A stretch of DNA of 64,000 bases from Stomoxys calcitrans (GCF_963082655.1 NC_081555.1:145305442-145369441); one strand, 5' to 3'; shown: positions 32,306-43,727, numbered from the stretch's first letter. The notes: generated by a model not told the origin, from the sequence alone. A program made the numbers and translations.

Positions 32306-32655
32306 AACAAGTAAAATTGACTAGATTCGGCAGTGCCGAACTTTGAATACCCACCACCATGTTTATATTTATCATTCTATTTATAACTCTATCATGGAGT
32401 TATAAACCCCCACTATCACATTCATAGTTATATACAAATATTGGCTGGTCTGGATCATATTTGATCCAGGCGCCGAGAATTCTCAAAGTAGTCATCGTTT
32501 TAGCGACATCGGACATTAAATCCGCTTTTTATGTTAATATGTTGAGACCATTATCCCGATCTGTTAATAAATGAAGCAGTGGGCTTATGACCCCCAATCG
32601 GCAGATCAGTTTATATGGCAGCTGTATCTAATTGTGATCCGATCTGGACCCTATT
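32306..32655 (-). mobile_element. Degenerate family A-like 3' fragment
   Basis: The minus-strand 3' end has ACTTGTTTT and a hairpin remnant; the plus strand reads ATTCGGCAGTGCCGAAC. TACCCACCACC follows, then a monomer remnant with TTTATATGGCAGCTGTATCT near 32610. It breaks at CTGGACCCTATTTGGG, where LINE-like sequence starts. Confidence 0.7.
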
Positions 32656-35262
32656 TGGGTCCGATGAAGGTAGGCACCAAGCTCTGTGAGGAGAGGAGAC
32701 CGAATTCACAGCGAGAATGACCAGGAGACAATGGACCTGGACCTGGAAGGACCTGATGGAGACACCTTTTTCAGGCAGCCAAGAAGATAAAGACTATCAG
32801 GACATTGTTATACCCAAAAACGCCTGAATCTAAGCAAGATCTCATCGGTTGCATCGAATAATGACGTTGATCAAAGGTTTATAACAACGGAATTTATGGT
32901 GAAGGAATCCTTGAGGAGCTTTAAACCATTTAAGTCACCAAGACCTGATGGACTATTTCCCGCGTTACTACAGAAAGAGGCAGACTATCTGGCGCCTCGT
33001 CTGGCCAAAATTTTCACAGCGTGCCTAGGACTTTCATATAGTCCGAAAGCCTGAAAGGAGGCAAGGGTGGTGTTTATACCCAAGCCCGACAAGGCAAGTT
33101 ATGCGACACCAAAGGCCTACAGACCCATAAGCCTTACGTCCTTTCTACTCAAAACCATGGAACGTATTGTGGACACCATGATAAAGAGTAGGACATCCAG
33201 CGAACTGATCAAATACAATCAGCATGCCTATATCAAGGAAAGGTCGATGGAGACTGCCCTGCACGAGGTTGTGCATAAAATAGAAGAATCCTGCGATGCC
33301 AAAACGTACACACTGGCGGTATGCATTAACATCGAGGGGGCTTTTAACAATGTGCGGAGCGACACACTGATCCAATCCTTAGACCAGTACCGGGTGGACC
33401 CGGTCCTTATAAACTGGATAAACCATATGCCAAGGAACAGGTTGTGTGTCCCATGGCATAAATATAAGGGAGGAAGTGGCACAAGGCACGCCACAGGGGG
33501 GGCATTTAATCGCCACTCCTATGGGTGACCACCATAAATGACCTATTACGGATGCTGACTTGGGAGGGATTTGAACCCGTCAGCTACGCAGACGATGTTA
33601 TAATACTTCTAAGAGGTAAGGATTCGAACGAGTTAAGCAGAAGGGCCGAAAGGATCTTGCATATGGCATATGACTGGGCTAGACCCAGAGGTCTCAATGT
33701 TAACCCGGAGAAGACCGAAATATGCCTGTTCACGAGGAAGACGAAGGTGGTTGAATTTAACGCACCACGATTTCGATATCTGACAAGGTCAAATACTTAG
33801 GTGTGATCTTGGACAGGAAACTGAATTGGAAGTGTCACATTCATGAACGTACTGAGAAGGCTCACAGATGTTGGGCACTATGTAGACGGGCCATAGGCTC
33901 GAAATGGGGCCTGAATCCTAGGATAGTCCACTGGCTCTACAGGAGCGGGATTAGACCAATACTTACTTACGCCTCAGTAGTTTGGTGGACTGCTATGGAG
34001 AAAAAAGTGCAACATAAGGACCATACAACAGGTTCAGAGAACATGTTGTCCTGGCATAGGCGGAGCGATGGGGACCACGCCCACTAAGGCACTGGAGACT
34101 ATTCTAGACATCCGATCCATTGACATACAGTTTAAGTGTGAGGCAGCCACTACGGCTATGAGACTTAAGGAGATGGGAGAATGGATTGAGGATGGGATCA
34201 GCTCATACCATCGCGGTATAATCGAGGCGACGATAGGAAACCTGGAAGGAAGGGGAGAGGTTCCGATTGGATACCTGAGATGAACTTTGAAATCGAGTGC
34301 GACGCCCTGCTACCATCGGCTCAGTCTTGGGTTGACGAAACCCTTACACGGATGGATCAAAGCTAGAGGACAAAGTGGGCCTGGGGGTTTACATTGAAAA
34401 CCCAGGGACTCACATCTGTTTTAGACTTCCTGACCATAATACGGTCCTGCAGGCGGAGATCCGGGCAATCGCGGAATGCGTGAAGTGGTGTGGTGTTAAC
34501 TCGAGGACGTCGAGTGTAAATTTGCCATAAGGGCAATAACAACCAGGACGGTGAGGTCACGAACAGTCTTTCAGTGTAAGAAGAAGATTAACGCCTTATC
34601 CAAGGATGGCAAAATCCGCATCGTTTGGGTGCCGGGCCATAACGGAGTAAGAGGAAATGAAAAGGCAGACGATTTGGCGGTGAAGGCCAGAGGACTGCCG
34701 TCAATAAACTAGATTAACCCGAAGCCTTTCGGATCGACGCAGTCTGAGTTAAGGGAGTGGGCAACGAATGCGCATGCAACATTGTGGAAAAGCGAAACCG
34801 TCGGTAGTACGGCGAAAATCCTATGGGGGATCCAGATCGTGAGAAGACGAGGCTATTACTGAAAGTAGGTAAGAAGGAGGTCAGTATTAGTATCATAACG
34901 GGACACATAGGACTACGAGCTCACTTATGTTAAATCGGTGCGGCAAGTAATAGCATATGTAGGGCATGCGGGGAAGATGATGAGACGTTGGAGCATTTCC
35001 TTTGTCATTGCCCGGCTTTCGCATCCAACAAATACCGGTACTTAGGTGGAGACACAATATCAGACATGAACCAACTTAGGGGAGTGGCATTAAAAACAAT
35101 TAAGGATTTTGTAAGTAGCACGGAATTCCTAACCTATAATTTTCTTTTTAGAGGTTACTTTATAGTTTTTAGAGCGCACAACAAGCCGATTACTGGCTTA
35201 GGTGTATGTCTATAGTGGCAAGGGGCGGATTAATATCTGCATCCTCTTTTCAACCAAACCTA
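32656..35262 (+). pseudogene. Decayed non-LTR retrotransposon (RT, RNase H, C-terminal zinc knuckle)
   Basis: Fragments lie in several frames. From 32893: FMVKESLRSFKPFKSPRPDG, then SYSPKA, a stop (TGA, probably once TGG), and VVFIPKPDKASY. AYRPISLTSFLLKTMERIVD follows from about 33115. Motif A reads INIEGAFNN, with Asn where the catalytic Asp is expected. QGTPQGG lies in a shifted frame near 33478, and YADD is intact at 33584-33595. A frame break near 33795 precedes YLGVILDRKLNW. RNase H pieces are YTDGSKLEDK (about 34341), QAEIRAIAE and GHNGVRGNEKADDLA (about 34637). A C-terminal CRACG…LEHFLCHC knuckle is near 34955-35015. RT plus RNase H suits a Loa/I-type LINE. At least four disruptions make it non-functional. 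Confidence 0.88.
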
Positions 35263-35662
35263 CATCGTTGACGGAGAAAAGATAGACTGGGCGTTTCGCA
35301 CCTACCAACCATTTGAATCGGCCTACATGAAGTGGTACGAAAGGTCGAGATGTCTCTCCAATGGAAGGAGTACACGATGGCGGCCTTCTTCAATATTGAG
35401 GGTGCATTTAATAACGTGGAGACAGGGCCGATTGTAACCGCTCTGGACCGCAACGGAATCTACCCGAGTATCCCCCGGTTTACGGATAATATGCTTCGCG
35501 GCAGGATCATTAAAGCGGACTTGGAAGAAAGTGTGCTCAAAAGGCGGGTGACAAGGAGAACGTCTCAAGAAGCGGTGGTCTCGCCGATTCTCTAGTGCCT
35601 GGTGATATACAAAGTCTTAGTGGATCTCAGCGTAGATGGCGTGGAACTGGTCGAATTTTGTC
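35263..35662 (+). pseudogene. Second LINE reverse-transcriptase fragment
   Basis: The open stretch 35332-35595 reads VRKVEMSLQWKEYTMAAFFN, then IEGAFNNVETGPIVTALDRN and VTRRTSQEAVVSPIL before a stop. It aligns with the region around motif A and the QGTPQGG motif of the preceding LINE, but is clearly diverged from it. Motif A again has Asn for the expected Asp, and TSQEAV replaces TPQGGV. It directly follows the 3' end of the first LINE and is cut at about 35662 by family C sequence. Confidence 0.82.
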
Positions 35663-35676
35663 ACAATTCTGAATCA

Positions 35677-36400
35677 AAACCAGTAAGGAAAGGCAAAAAT
35701 CGGGCGGTGCCGACTATATAATACCCTACACCACCTCCTGCATATAGTACTTTTTATATGTAGAACTTTTCCCGAAATCTAGTCAGACTTTAATTTGGAT
35801 ACCAATTGAAATAGCAATTTAGAACCTTGTAAGATTTTCCTACCATAGGACAAAAAATTTGGATTTTCACATCTTTAAAGGATTATATGAGAGTTATATC
35901 GAAACCTGTGCCAATTTTATGACACATACTGGGACATGAAATAGAACATCTCACGCACTATATTGTAGAGATGTGACCAAAATTGTGGATTTTATTGCCT
36001 TAAGAGTCCATATCGGATGAAATATACACATTGGAGCTATATCTAAATTATGACTGATTTTAATGAAATTTTTCGCACGTCAATTTAAATGTCTCATGCT
36101 AAATCGGCGAAAATTGTGGATTCTACAGCCTTAAAAACCCATATCGGATGAACGATATATATGGGAGCTATATCTAAATCCGAACCGATTTTTATGAAAT
36201 TTTGCACATACATTGAACGACTCCACGCCAAATTTGGTGAGAATCGGATCAAAATTGTGGTTTCGGCAGCCTCTATAGTTCAAATCGGATGAAAGATATA
36301 TATGGAAGCTATATCTAAATAAGAACCGATATTGATGAAAATTTCCAGATATGTCAAGATCAGTAGCAAAACAGTCCGCGCCAAATTTTGTTGAAAATTG
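35677..36400 (-). mobile_element. Family C DINE-like element, 5'-truncated
   Basis: The minus-strand end AACCAGTAAGGAAAGG (given here as on the plus strand) matches, inverted, the terminus at 1531-1547. A hairpin TCGGGCGGTGCCGA (35700-35713) and TACCCTACACCACC follow. Monomers with ATCGGATGAA…ATATATGGGAGCTATATCTA occur near 36012, 36143 and 36284, spacings 131 and 141 bp. The copy stops near 36400 with no GTCY tract or 5' end. Confidence 0.75.
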
Positions 36401-36560
36401 CTTCTATTCCACAGTGCGAAGACGTTCTGTTGGTACGAGGCAGATTTCTGTCGAGATCAGAGAGATTATGGAAATGTCATTGTGGAGGCTATAGAGATGC
36501 GCTGCTATAAATGGGTTGAGGATCAACACAAGGAAGGAAGACGGAGCTGGTGGTCTTCAC

Positions 36561-36800
36561 TCAGAGATAGGCAAATGCAAATTTTGCCCATGAATATTTC
36601 ATTAAGCTACAGGGGATAACTTCTTACAATGAATGCAGTCCGATTCAAGTTTAAGCTCAATGATAAGGAGCCTCCTTTTTATGGCCGAGTCCGAACGGCG
36701 TAACGCAGTGCGACATCTCTTTGGAGAGAAGTTTTACATGTCATAGTACCTCACAAATGTTGCCAGCATTTGGAGGAGAAAACCACCGAGTTATGAGATA
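36561..36800 (-). mobile_element. SINE S, head missing
   Basis: The reverse complement matches the SINE from the CGGTGGTTTTC region through ATGTGAGGTACTATGAC-like and TATAAAAAGGAGGCTCC to the tail CATGGGCAAAATTTGCATTT. The tRNA-like head is absent. Scattered substitutions mark it as older than the copy at 22441. Confidence 0.8.
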
Positions 36801-37682
36801 CCGAATTTCAGACTCCCGTCTTTGGTCAGGACCACTCTGAAATTGTCAAAGGAGGCGAAATAGCTATTCCTAGTCCTGGATTTGATACTGTCCTGGAAAA
36901 GGAATGCCAAGGAAAGGTGCCAAAAGACGATTTGCATCTTTTACTCCTGCAGAAGCTTGTTCGGTAAGAAGTTGAGAATTTCAAAGGCATATACATTGTC
37001 CCGCATCGGGATCACAGGGGCGTTAAAATCCACACCGCAGGCAGGAATTTACAAAACTTTTGAGGTATATATTTTGCGCTTTGTCGCTAAGCAGGAGTTG
37101 AGGGCATGCTAAGAGAAGGCGGGCACGGAAGTCAGTGACGGGACTAAGAGTTTACTCGGAGACACTTGACATCGGTAAGTCAGTTAGATTGCCGGATAGA
37201 CGATTTTTTAGGCAGAGTTCTGTGCAATTACGTTGACCGCAAAAGAGATCAGGAGGTTGTACCTGTCACCTTTGAAACTCTGGGTATTCTGGGTATATGT
37301 GAACAGTATGGCGGCCCTCAACGTTTGGAATCAAAGACGATGAGATTTAAGTGCGAGCCGAAGTGTTTGGGGGTCCTGAACGAACTCCTGGCACATGACC
37401 TTGTGTTGGCCAGGGTTCATGAATACATCGGTGATGTGGAAAATGTGAAGGACGAATATGCCAGGGGGATCCTCTACGGCAAGCAGACCTGTGGACGGTG
37501 CGGGGCATTGGCTTTCCATCCTAGCGAGTCTGGTCTGATTCGAAGAGGGACGCAATAAAATCTTCAACACGTTGTCATACATGAGCAAACGCTGTCAGCT
37601 TGACACTTGGCGAGTGAGTGTGGGCTTATTCTCCGGGGAAGCACTCTCGTGGTGGCGTAAAAGATAGGCGCTTGTTCCCTAT
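36801..37682. other. Unassigned region with one longer unexplained ORF
   Basis: Base composition here is less A+T-rich than in the surrounding repeats. It holds frames at 36882-37112 and 37166-37558 (130 codons, described separately). No terminal repeats are seen. It could be a decayed gene fragment or a piece of an unrecognised element. Confidence 0.4.
37166..37558 (+). other. Unrecognised 130-codon ORF
   Basis: The predicted protein starts MTSVSQLDCRIDDFLGRVLC and has a Cys/His-rich end, GKQTCGRCGALAFHPSESG. The middle (NELLAHDLVLARVHEYIGDV) looks like ordinary helical protein rather than translated repeat. I recognise no family. It lacks an obvious promoter, partner or poly-A signal and may be a fragment of a transposon protein or a processed gene. 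It is the only frame in the window over 100 codons that is neither repeat-array translation nor a recognised transposon remnant and that does not look like random A+T-rich reading. Confidence 0.25.
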
Positions 37683-37718
37683 AAAAATAAGAGAAATATA
37701 GGAATTTCTCTTATTTTT
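37683..37718. repeat. Perfect 15-bp inverted repeat
   Basis: The stem is AAAAATAAGAGAAAT (37683-37697) and ATTTCTCTTATTTTT (37704-37718), with loop ATAGGA. It is not part of any family seen here. Confidence 0.9.
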
Positions 37719-37776
37719 CATATCTCTCTGAAACACACTGTCCCCGTATTTCATCATAATAATTGTTCACCCAGAC

Positions 37777-38630
37777 TTTTTTTATACCCTCCACCATAGG
37801 ATGGGGGTATGCTAATTTCGTCATTCTGTTTGTAACACCTCGAAATATGCGTCTGAGACCCCATTAAGTATATATTGGGTTGCCCAAAAAGTAATTGCGG
37901 ATTTTTTAAAAGAAAGTAAATGCATTTTTAGTAAAACTTAGAATGGACTTTAATCAAATATACTTTGTTTACACTTTTTTCTAAAGCAAGCTAAAAGTAA
38001 CAGCTGATAACTGACAGAATAAAGAATGCAATTACAGAGTCACAAGCTGTGAAAAAATTTGTCAACGCCGACTATATGAAAAATCCGCAATTACTTTTTG
38101 GGCAACCCAATATATTCTTGGTCGTCTCGACATTCTGTGTCGGTCTAGCCATGTCTGTCCGTCCGTCCGTTAGTCGAACTCACGATTAATTTTCATCCGA
38201 TTTGGGTGAAATTTAAACAAAGACTTATGTGTTGAATCTCAACGTCCGCGACAAGTATGATCCGAATCGGCCTATAAACAGATATAGCTCCTATATAAAG
38301 CGATCCCCGGATTCGACTTCATGAGCCTTTAGAAGCCTTAATTTGTAACCGATTTAGCAGAAATTTGGAACAAAGACTTCTGTTATGACTTCTAACATCC
38401 ATGCTAAGTATGATTCGGTTTATAAACAGATATAGCCCAAATATAAAACCATCCCCGGATTTGACATCTTCAATATTGCGATATGGGCCCTCAAAGTACC
38501 GATATCGCGATATGACTTCTTGAGATCAAAATAAATCAAACTCATTTAATAATGGAACATTTTTAGCGGAATCCATGGCGGTGGGTACCCAAGATTCGAC
38601 CCGACCGAACTTAGAACACTTTTACTTGTT
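37777..38630 (+). mobile_element. Family B element carrying MITE M
   Basis: The 5' end TTTATACCCTCCACCATAGG and the TATAAG-type core are interrupted by M (37875-38110). The copy resumes TATATTCTTGGTCGTC, with a short GTCY tract (38154-38171), two to three diverged monomers, hairpin TTCGACCCGACCGAA and the end ACTTGTT at 38630. The 3' subterminal repeat reads GGCGGTGGGTAC, so it no longer pairs well with the 5' end. Confidence 0.8.
37875..38110. mobile_element. Mariner MITE M, copy 3 (236 bp)
   Basis: Ends TTGGGTTGCCCAAAAAGTAA and ACTTTTTGGGCAACCCAA, flanked by TA on both sides. It lies inside the 5' core of a family B element (CATTAAGTATA / TATTCTTGG). Confidence 0.93.
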
Positions 38631-38639
38631 ACTTGTCAG

Positions 38640-39594
38640 CTTTTTATACCCTCCACTATAGCATGGGGGTATACTGATTTAGTCATTGCATCGAAATATT
38701 GATATGAGAACCAGCAAATTATACAATTTCTCGATCGTCTTGACATTCTACGTCGATTTAGCCCTGTCTGTCGAAAGAACGCTGGAATAAAGCTTAACGC
38801 TTAAAATTTGACATGAATACTTACTATAAGTGTAGGTCAGTTGGGATTGCAAAAGGGTTATATCGGTCCATGTTTTGATATAGCTGTCATATATACCAAT
38901 CCTGAAAGTTGACTTCTTAAGCCTCTAGAGGGCGCAATTATTAACCGAGTTGGCTGAATTTTTGCATGAAGTTTTTTGTTTTAACTTTCAACAACTGTGT
39001 CAAGTACGGTTCCAAGCGGTTCATAACCTCCCTATAGCTCCCATATACACCGTTAACAAATCTTGACTTCTTGGGCCGCTAGAGGGCGCAATTGCATTTG
39101 ACTGAAATTAAGCATGAGGTTTTTTGTTTTGACTTCCAACAACTATGCCAAGAATGGTCCTAATCAATTCGCAACCTGACTTAGCTCCCATTTAAACCGA
39201 TCTCCTGAGTTTACCTCTTAAGCCTCCAGAGGGCGAAATTCATATCCGATTAGGCTCAAATTTTGTACAACGACTTGTTTTATGACTGTAAACACACTTC
39301 CCAAATATGGTCTTAATTTGTCCATAACCTGATTTAGCTCCCATATAAGCAGCTCTTCCGATATTACTTTTGAAATTTTGAAACAGTGTCTTCTACTTTG
39401 GTCTCCAACAGCTAAAACAAGTATGGCCAACATATGTTCATAACTTGGTATATTTGAAATTGCATAGCAATTCTCATCCATTATCTCTTGTTTGCCTATA
39501 AAGAGATATTAGGCAAAGAACTTGACAAATACGATCCTTGGTGAAGGGTACGTAGGATTCGATCAGGCCGAACTTAGTACGTCTTTATTTGTTC
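38640..39594 (+). mobile_element. Diverged family B element
   Basis: The 5' end is TTTTTATACCCTCCACTATA. The GTCY tract is almost lost (CCCTGTCTGTCG). Monomers with TTGACTTCTTAAGCCTCTAG and GAGGGCGCAATT follow. The 3' end is GTGAAGGGTACGTAGGATTC, hairpin remnant TTCGATCAGGCCGAA and ATTTGTT. Divergence is greater than in the copies at 7227 and 48785. Confidence 0.78.
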
Positions 39595-39669
39595 TTCCTA
39601 GTGTCACAGTGGGCCGTACTGGCCTCCGTGTGAACTCACCTTTAAGAGGGTTGCCCATTCAACCTAAAA

Positions 39670-39745
39670 CTAAAGGGTCGGCTATGAATATTTCGATGTG
39701 TTGCAAACGGAATGACTGAACGGATATACCCCCTTTACTATAGTA
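39670..39745 (-). mobile_element. Family A/B 5'-terminal fragment
   Basis: Reads AATATTTCGATGTGTTGCAA then CGGAATGACTGAACGGATAT and ACCCC, the reverse of a family A 5' end. The rest of the element is absent. Confidence 0.6.
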
Positions 39746-40139
39746 GTGTGAACAAAAACATGCTCTTTGTTTTGTTTGGTATCCTACTACGATTGGTTAT
39801 CTCTTTGGAACGACCTCCTCGGGAGACACGTTGATGTTTTTTTCTGTTCCGGCTTTAAATAAATGCTATCGTGACATTTCTATGTGTTCAGGTTGCCGAA
39901 GACACTTCAAACGGGCCAGTGCTTCTTTAAGAACGGGAAAAGCCATTTGGCCTGTGTGCCAAAGACAAACATTTAAAACGTTATTCCGTCTCTTTCACTG
40001 ACACCCAGGGGCGTAGGTAAGAAATTTCAAAAAGATGAGGATATCTATGTTTACGCACACAAATAATTGCAACAAATGAGGGATCAGAAAAATTGGGTAA
40101 CAAATATGAAATTTTGTAGACGAATGACACTTAACCAGG
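39746..40139. other. Unassigned spacer
   Basis: No repeat unit or domain recognised. Confidence 0.45.
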
Positions 40140-40640
40140 ATATCGGTATATGGGGGTGGAGGCTGTAATAAAGTATGGTACGATCTGAACCATACCTGAC
40201 ATGGACTAAGAGGGGTCTAACTCTGCTCACTATGCCAAATGTAAACGATCTCAGTTAAAAAATGCTTTTTCTTTGAATCGTGAGATTGGTCTTTATGGCA
40301 GATACATCAAAGTATAGACCGATCAAGATCATATTTGCACGGATGTCACTTTTCCAAATATCCGCGAACTTAAATTGGGGGAACTTAAATAGACAGATGG
40401 GTATAAATTGCCAGGGACCCTATTCACCATACTTGTCATAAAATGAAAGATGACTAACACAACTCACTGTGCCAAATTTAAGCGAAATAGAGTGATGCGG
40501 CTTTGTTAGACCTAAGATCTGAAATCGTTAGATTGTTCTATACTATATGTATACCTTGTAGTATTGAAAAATAATATTTGCGGCATGTTGCAAACGGAAT
40601 ATTAAAATGAACATACCCGTCATTCTGTGGTGGTTATAAA
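40140..40640 (-). mobile_element. Highly diverged family A-like monomers
   Basis: Landmarks such as AACTCTGCTCACTATGCCAA, ACAACTCACTGTGCCAAATT and TTTATGGCAGATACATCAAA identify old A-type monomers. A weak 5' end (CATGTTGCAAACGG…GGTGGTTATAAAAA) closes the element near 40640. No GTCY tract remains. Confidence 0.6.
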
Positions 40641-40649
40641 AAACGAATA

Positions 40650-42526
40650 TCTTCTCATATATTGTGTTTGTCGCTTTGTTTGTTTGTTCCATATAGACTC
40701 AAAAACGGCTAAACCGATTTCCTTAAAATTTTCACAGATTGTGTAGGTTCGTCTGGAAGGAAACATAGGCTATATAACTTTTTGATATCGGGAGGGGGCG
40801 AACCCTCCCTCTTACCGCAAAAGTACTACCCAAAAATAAAAGTGGAGCGATCGGGACAATATGGGATTCAAATGAAAGGTATTTAAGAGTAGAGTACGAA
40901 TTTCGTAATAAAAGTTGGGTTGGTTAGATATCGGATGGTGGCTGACCCTCCACCTTACACCAAAAACGCCACCCAAAACCAAAAGAGAACTGATGGGCAC
41001 AATATGGGTATCAAATTAAAGATATTGGAGACTAGAAAATGAATATCATATTAAATTTTGAGTCCAAGTACCTAGTGGGCCTCCCCACTCCAAAAACTCC
41101 TCTAAACTGAAATATTCGACGTTCCTATCAATACGGGACTCTAACGAAAAGTATCCGGCAGTAGATTACAAATAAGGCATAAAAAATTAGGTTCAAGTAA
41201 TGGGAGGTGGCCTCACCCCCAAATACCCCCAAATTGGCAGCTGGCTATATAGTATTCAAATAAATGATATTTGGTAGTAGATTAAAAATATGACATTAAA
41301 ATTGGCGTTCAAGTCAAGGTGGCCCTTTTCCTCCTAAAAACACGTCGAATAGATTTATTGACCCCTTTATCTCAATATGGGACTCGAATGAAAAGTATTT
41401 GAGAGAAGAAAACGAATTTTTGCGGTGCGCCCTAAATCACCCCTTAAACTGACCTACATTTCCGACTATAGCAATGTGGAGCTCAAATCAACGGTATTTG
41501 GGAGTAAAGAACGAAATTGATATCTATTTTCAGGTGCCGATGGCCAAAAATTTCATACTAACCCACCATGACAAAATGGGGTTCAAAGTAAAGGGATTTG
41601 GAAGTGGACATGAATTTGATATCCATATTTGAGTCGAAATGTCGCCCATAAAAAGCAGTTCTCATTACCCTAATATCAAAAATAGCAAATCTCGGAGATT
41701 GGTAGTGCGACTAGTTGGAAATTTGTTGCACTCTAACAATCACCAAAAAAAAAAATGGTTTCTATTGTTGGGGACGGGTGCCGTGGGAACAGCCCAAAAC
41801 CCACCTAATGGATATATAGACCAATCACGACAATATAGAGCCAGGTGTTTGGGAAGCCGTCCCGTCTAAAAATACTTCCCTATTATATAAAATCTATTTG
41901 GGGTGAAAATTTATTGATTTTCGGCAAATTTATATTCATTTTCGGGACAAAGATCCTGGGGTCCACCCCACCTTCAAACACAACTTATTTATCGATCATG
42001 CCATTATGGGACTCATATGAAATGTTTCTGAAAGTAGAGCACGAATCATACATTTACTTTGATGGTCAAGTGACCAGCCCCGAACTACCCCCTAAAACGA
42101 AATATTTTCCAATACAGTAATAAGGGGCTCAAAAAAAAGTCATTTGGGAGTAGAGTAAAAAATTTGCCCAGGAACCGAGCCGGGGCAAATTTTTCACACA
42201 TCAATGAGTGCTTTCCGATTCAAGTTGAGTTTATTAACGATAAGGGGCCTTTTTTATAGCCGAGTCCGTACGGTGTGCCGTAGTGCGACACCTCTTTGGG
42301 GTGAATTTTTTACATGACCATGCATGGTATGGTACCTCGCAAATGTCGCCAGCATTAAGAGGGGATAACCACCGCTTTAAATTTTGGATTCGCCTATGGC
42401 GTTCAGCGTCATAGGCGGACATAGGCTACAGTAGCACGATATCCCCATTCGGGTTGAAGTGTCCCTACCCTAAAAAGATGTTAGAGAGTTAAAGAAGGCG
42501 CAGCGGAGCGGGCCCTGACCAGCTAG
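40650..42526 (+). mobile_element. Helitron-like family H element with an embedded SINE
   Basis: The 5' region has TGTTTGTTTGTTCCATATAG, then ACTCAAAAACGGCTAAACCG and GGCTATATAACTTTTTGAT. Degenerate units of about 130 bp follow (CAATATGGGATTCAAATG, GAGTAGAGTACGAAT). The SINE at 42161-42437 precedes the 3' end ATGTTAGAGAGTTAAAG, then GCGCAGCGG and CTAG before T (42523-42526). A CTAG-T terminus without duplicated target suits a Helitron. The 5' TC end is not certain and no Rep/helicase is encoded. Confidence 0.55.
42161..42437 (-). mobile_element. SINE S embedded near the 3' end of family H
   Basis: On the minus strand the remnant head (GCCTATGTCCGCCTATGACG) is followed by the body and a tail near 42161-42190. 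Box B is lost by an internal deletion (GCGTTCAGC then GAATCC then AAAATTTAAAGCGG). The flanking H sequence on the head side (AGCACGATATCCCCATTCGG) matches that at 47205, so the SINE entered before this H lineage spread. Confidence 0.8.
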
Positions 42527-42932
42527 TATACTCATAAATAAGTAAAAATTCTGTAAAGCCCCCATTGGCTCTTTTATTTTCTACGTTCATTGTGATGCCT
42601 CCAGTGCCGTGAGAATATTCGCAATAAACTCTACTTGAATGAATAAAGATAGGAAATAAACATAAGAAGGCGAAAAATATATATTGTTAAATAATAACCA
42701 ACCAAAAGGAGAAGCAGCAGCACCAAATGAGAAGCAACGAAAGAATAAAAATTGCAGATGAAGCTCAGATGCCAAAAAAGGAGTACACGAACTTCTCTTC
42801 GGCATTCAGGGAATTTTGCAAATATTCCAAAAGTCATTAGAATGCTTTCAGTTTTACTTTGCAGCAGAATTTTTTTAGTTTTCCTTGTTATTTTCCGCTA
42901 AATTCTCCTCAGCGGTGTATAGCGTTTCATTT
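42527..42932. other. Unassigned spacer
   Basis: A+T-rich with no recognised repeat. Minus-strand frames at 42587-42837 have hydrophobic stretches but no domain I recognise. Confidence 0.45.
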
Positions 42933-43498
42933 TATAATACTCACCACCATAGGATAGGGAGTATATTAAATTAGTCATTCCATTTGCAACACATCGGAAT
43001 ATGAATTTCCGACCCTACAAGGTATATATATTTCGGATCGTCGGATCGTGTCTGTCCGTGCATTCGTCTATGTGTCCGTCAGTTGTAATCATACTACAGC
43101 CCTTAAAACTTAAGACATTGAGCTGAAATTTGCCACAGACCTGTAATTCTTCCATACGCAGGTTAAGTTCTTGAGAAGGCAAAATTGGATTATATTTGGA
43201 TATATCTGCCATATATTCCGATATGCCGATGTAGGGACTTAAGCCCATAACAAGCGAATTTTTTGTCCGATTTCGCAAATTTTTGGGCATAGTGAGTTGA
43301 ACTATGACCTCCGTTATACGAACTGAATATCGACCATATCGGGATACATATATAGCTGCCTTATAAAACGATTGACCGATTCAGAATCTTAAGCCCATAA
43401 GAGGCGCATTTATTACCCGATTTCACTGAAACTGATCACCGATCACCGATCACTGAAAACAGTGATTGTAATTAGGCAGGTCGACGTTCGAACACCAT
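42933..43498 (+). mobile_element. Family A element, 5' half
   Basis: The 5' end TATAATACTCACCACCATAG is followed by a diverged core and a weak GTCY tract (43050-43082). Two to three monomers (GATATATCTGCCATATATTC, CCCATAAGAGGCGCATTTAT) follow. A local 7-bp triplication GATCACC occurs at about 43434-43455. The element breaks at the M insertion (43501) and its 3' half is not found beyond a few bases. Confidence 0.72.
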
Positions 43499-43500
43499 TA

Positions 43501-43727
43501 TTGGGTTGCCCAAAAAGTAATTGCGGATTTTTCATATAGTCGGCGTTGACAAATTTTTTCATCGGCTTGTGACTCTGTAATTGCATTCTTTCTTCTGTCA
43601 GTTATCAGCTGTTAATTTTAGCTTGCTTTAGAAAAAAAGTATATTTGATTAAAGTTCATTCTAAGTTTTATAAAAAATGCATTTATTTTCTTTTAAAAAA
43701 TCCGCAATTACTTTTTGGGCAACCCAA
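43501..43727. mobile_element. Mariner MITE M, copy 4
   Basis: Ends TTGGGTTGCCCAAAAAGTAA and CTTTTTGGGCAACCCAA, flanked by TA (43499-43500 and 43728-43729). Orientation is as in copy 2. Confidence 0.93.

Noticed and set aside
32656..35262. Functional LINE
   Set aside because: Stops and frame changes at about 33054, 33475, 33795 and 34085, plus loss of the motif A aspartate.
40650..42526. Autonomous Helitron
   Set aside because: No Rep or helicase motifs are found; only non-coding units, a SINE and a CTAG-like end are present.
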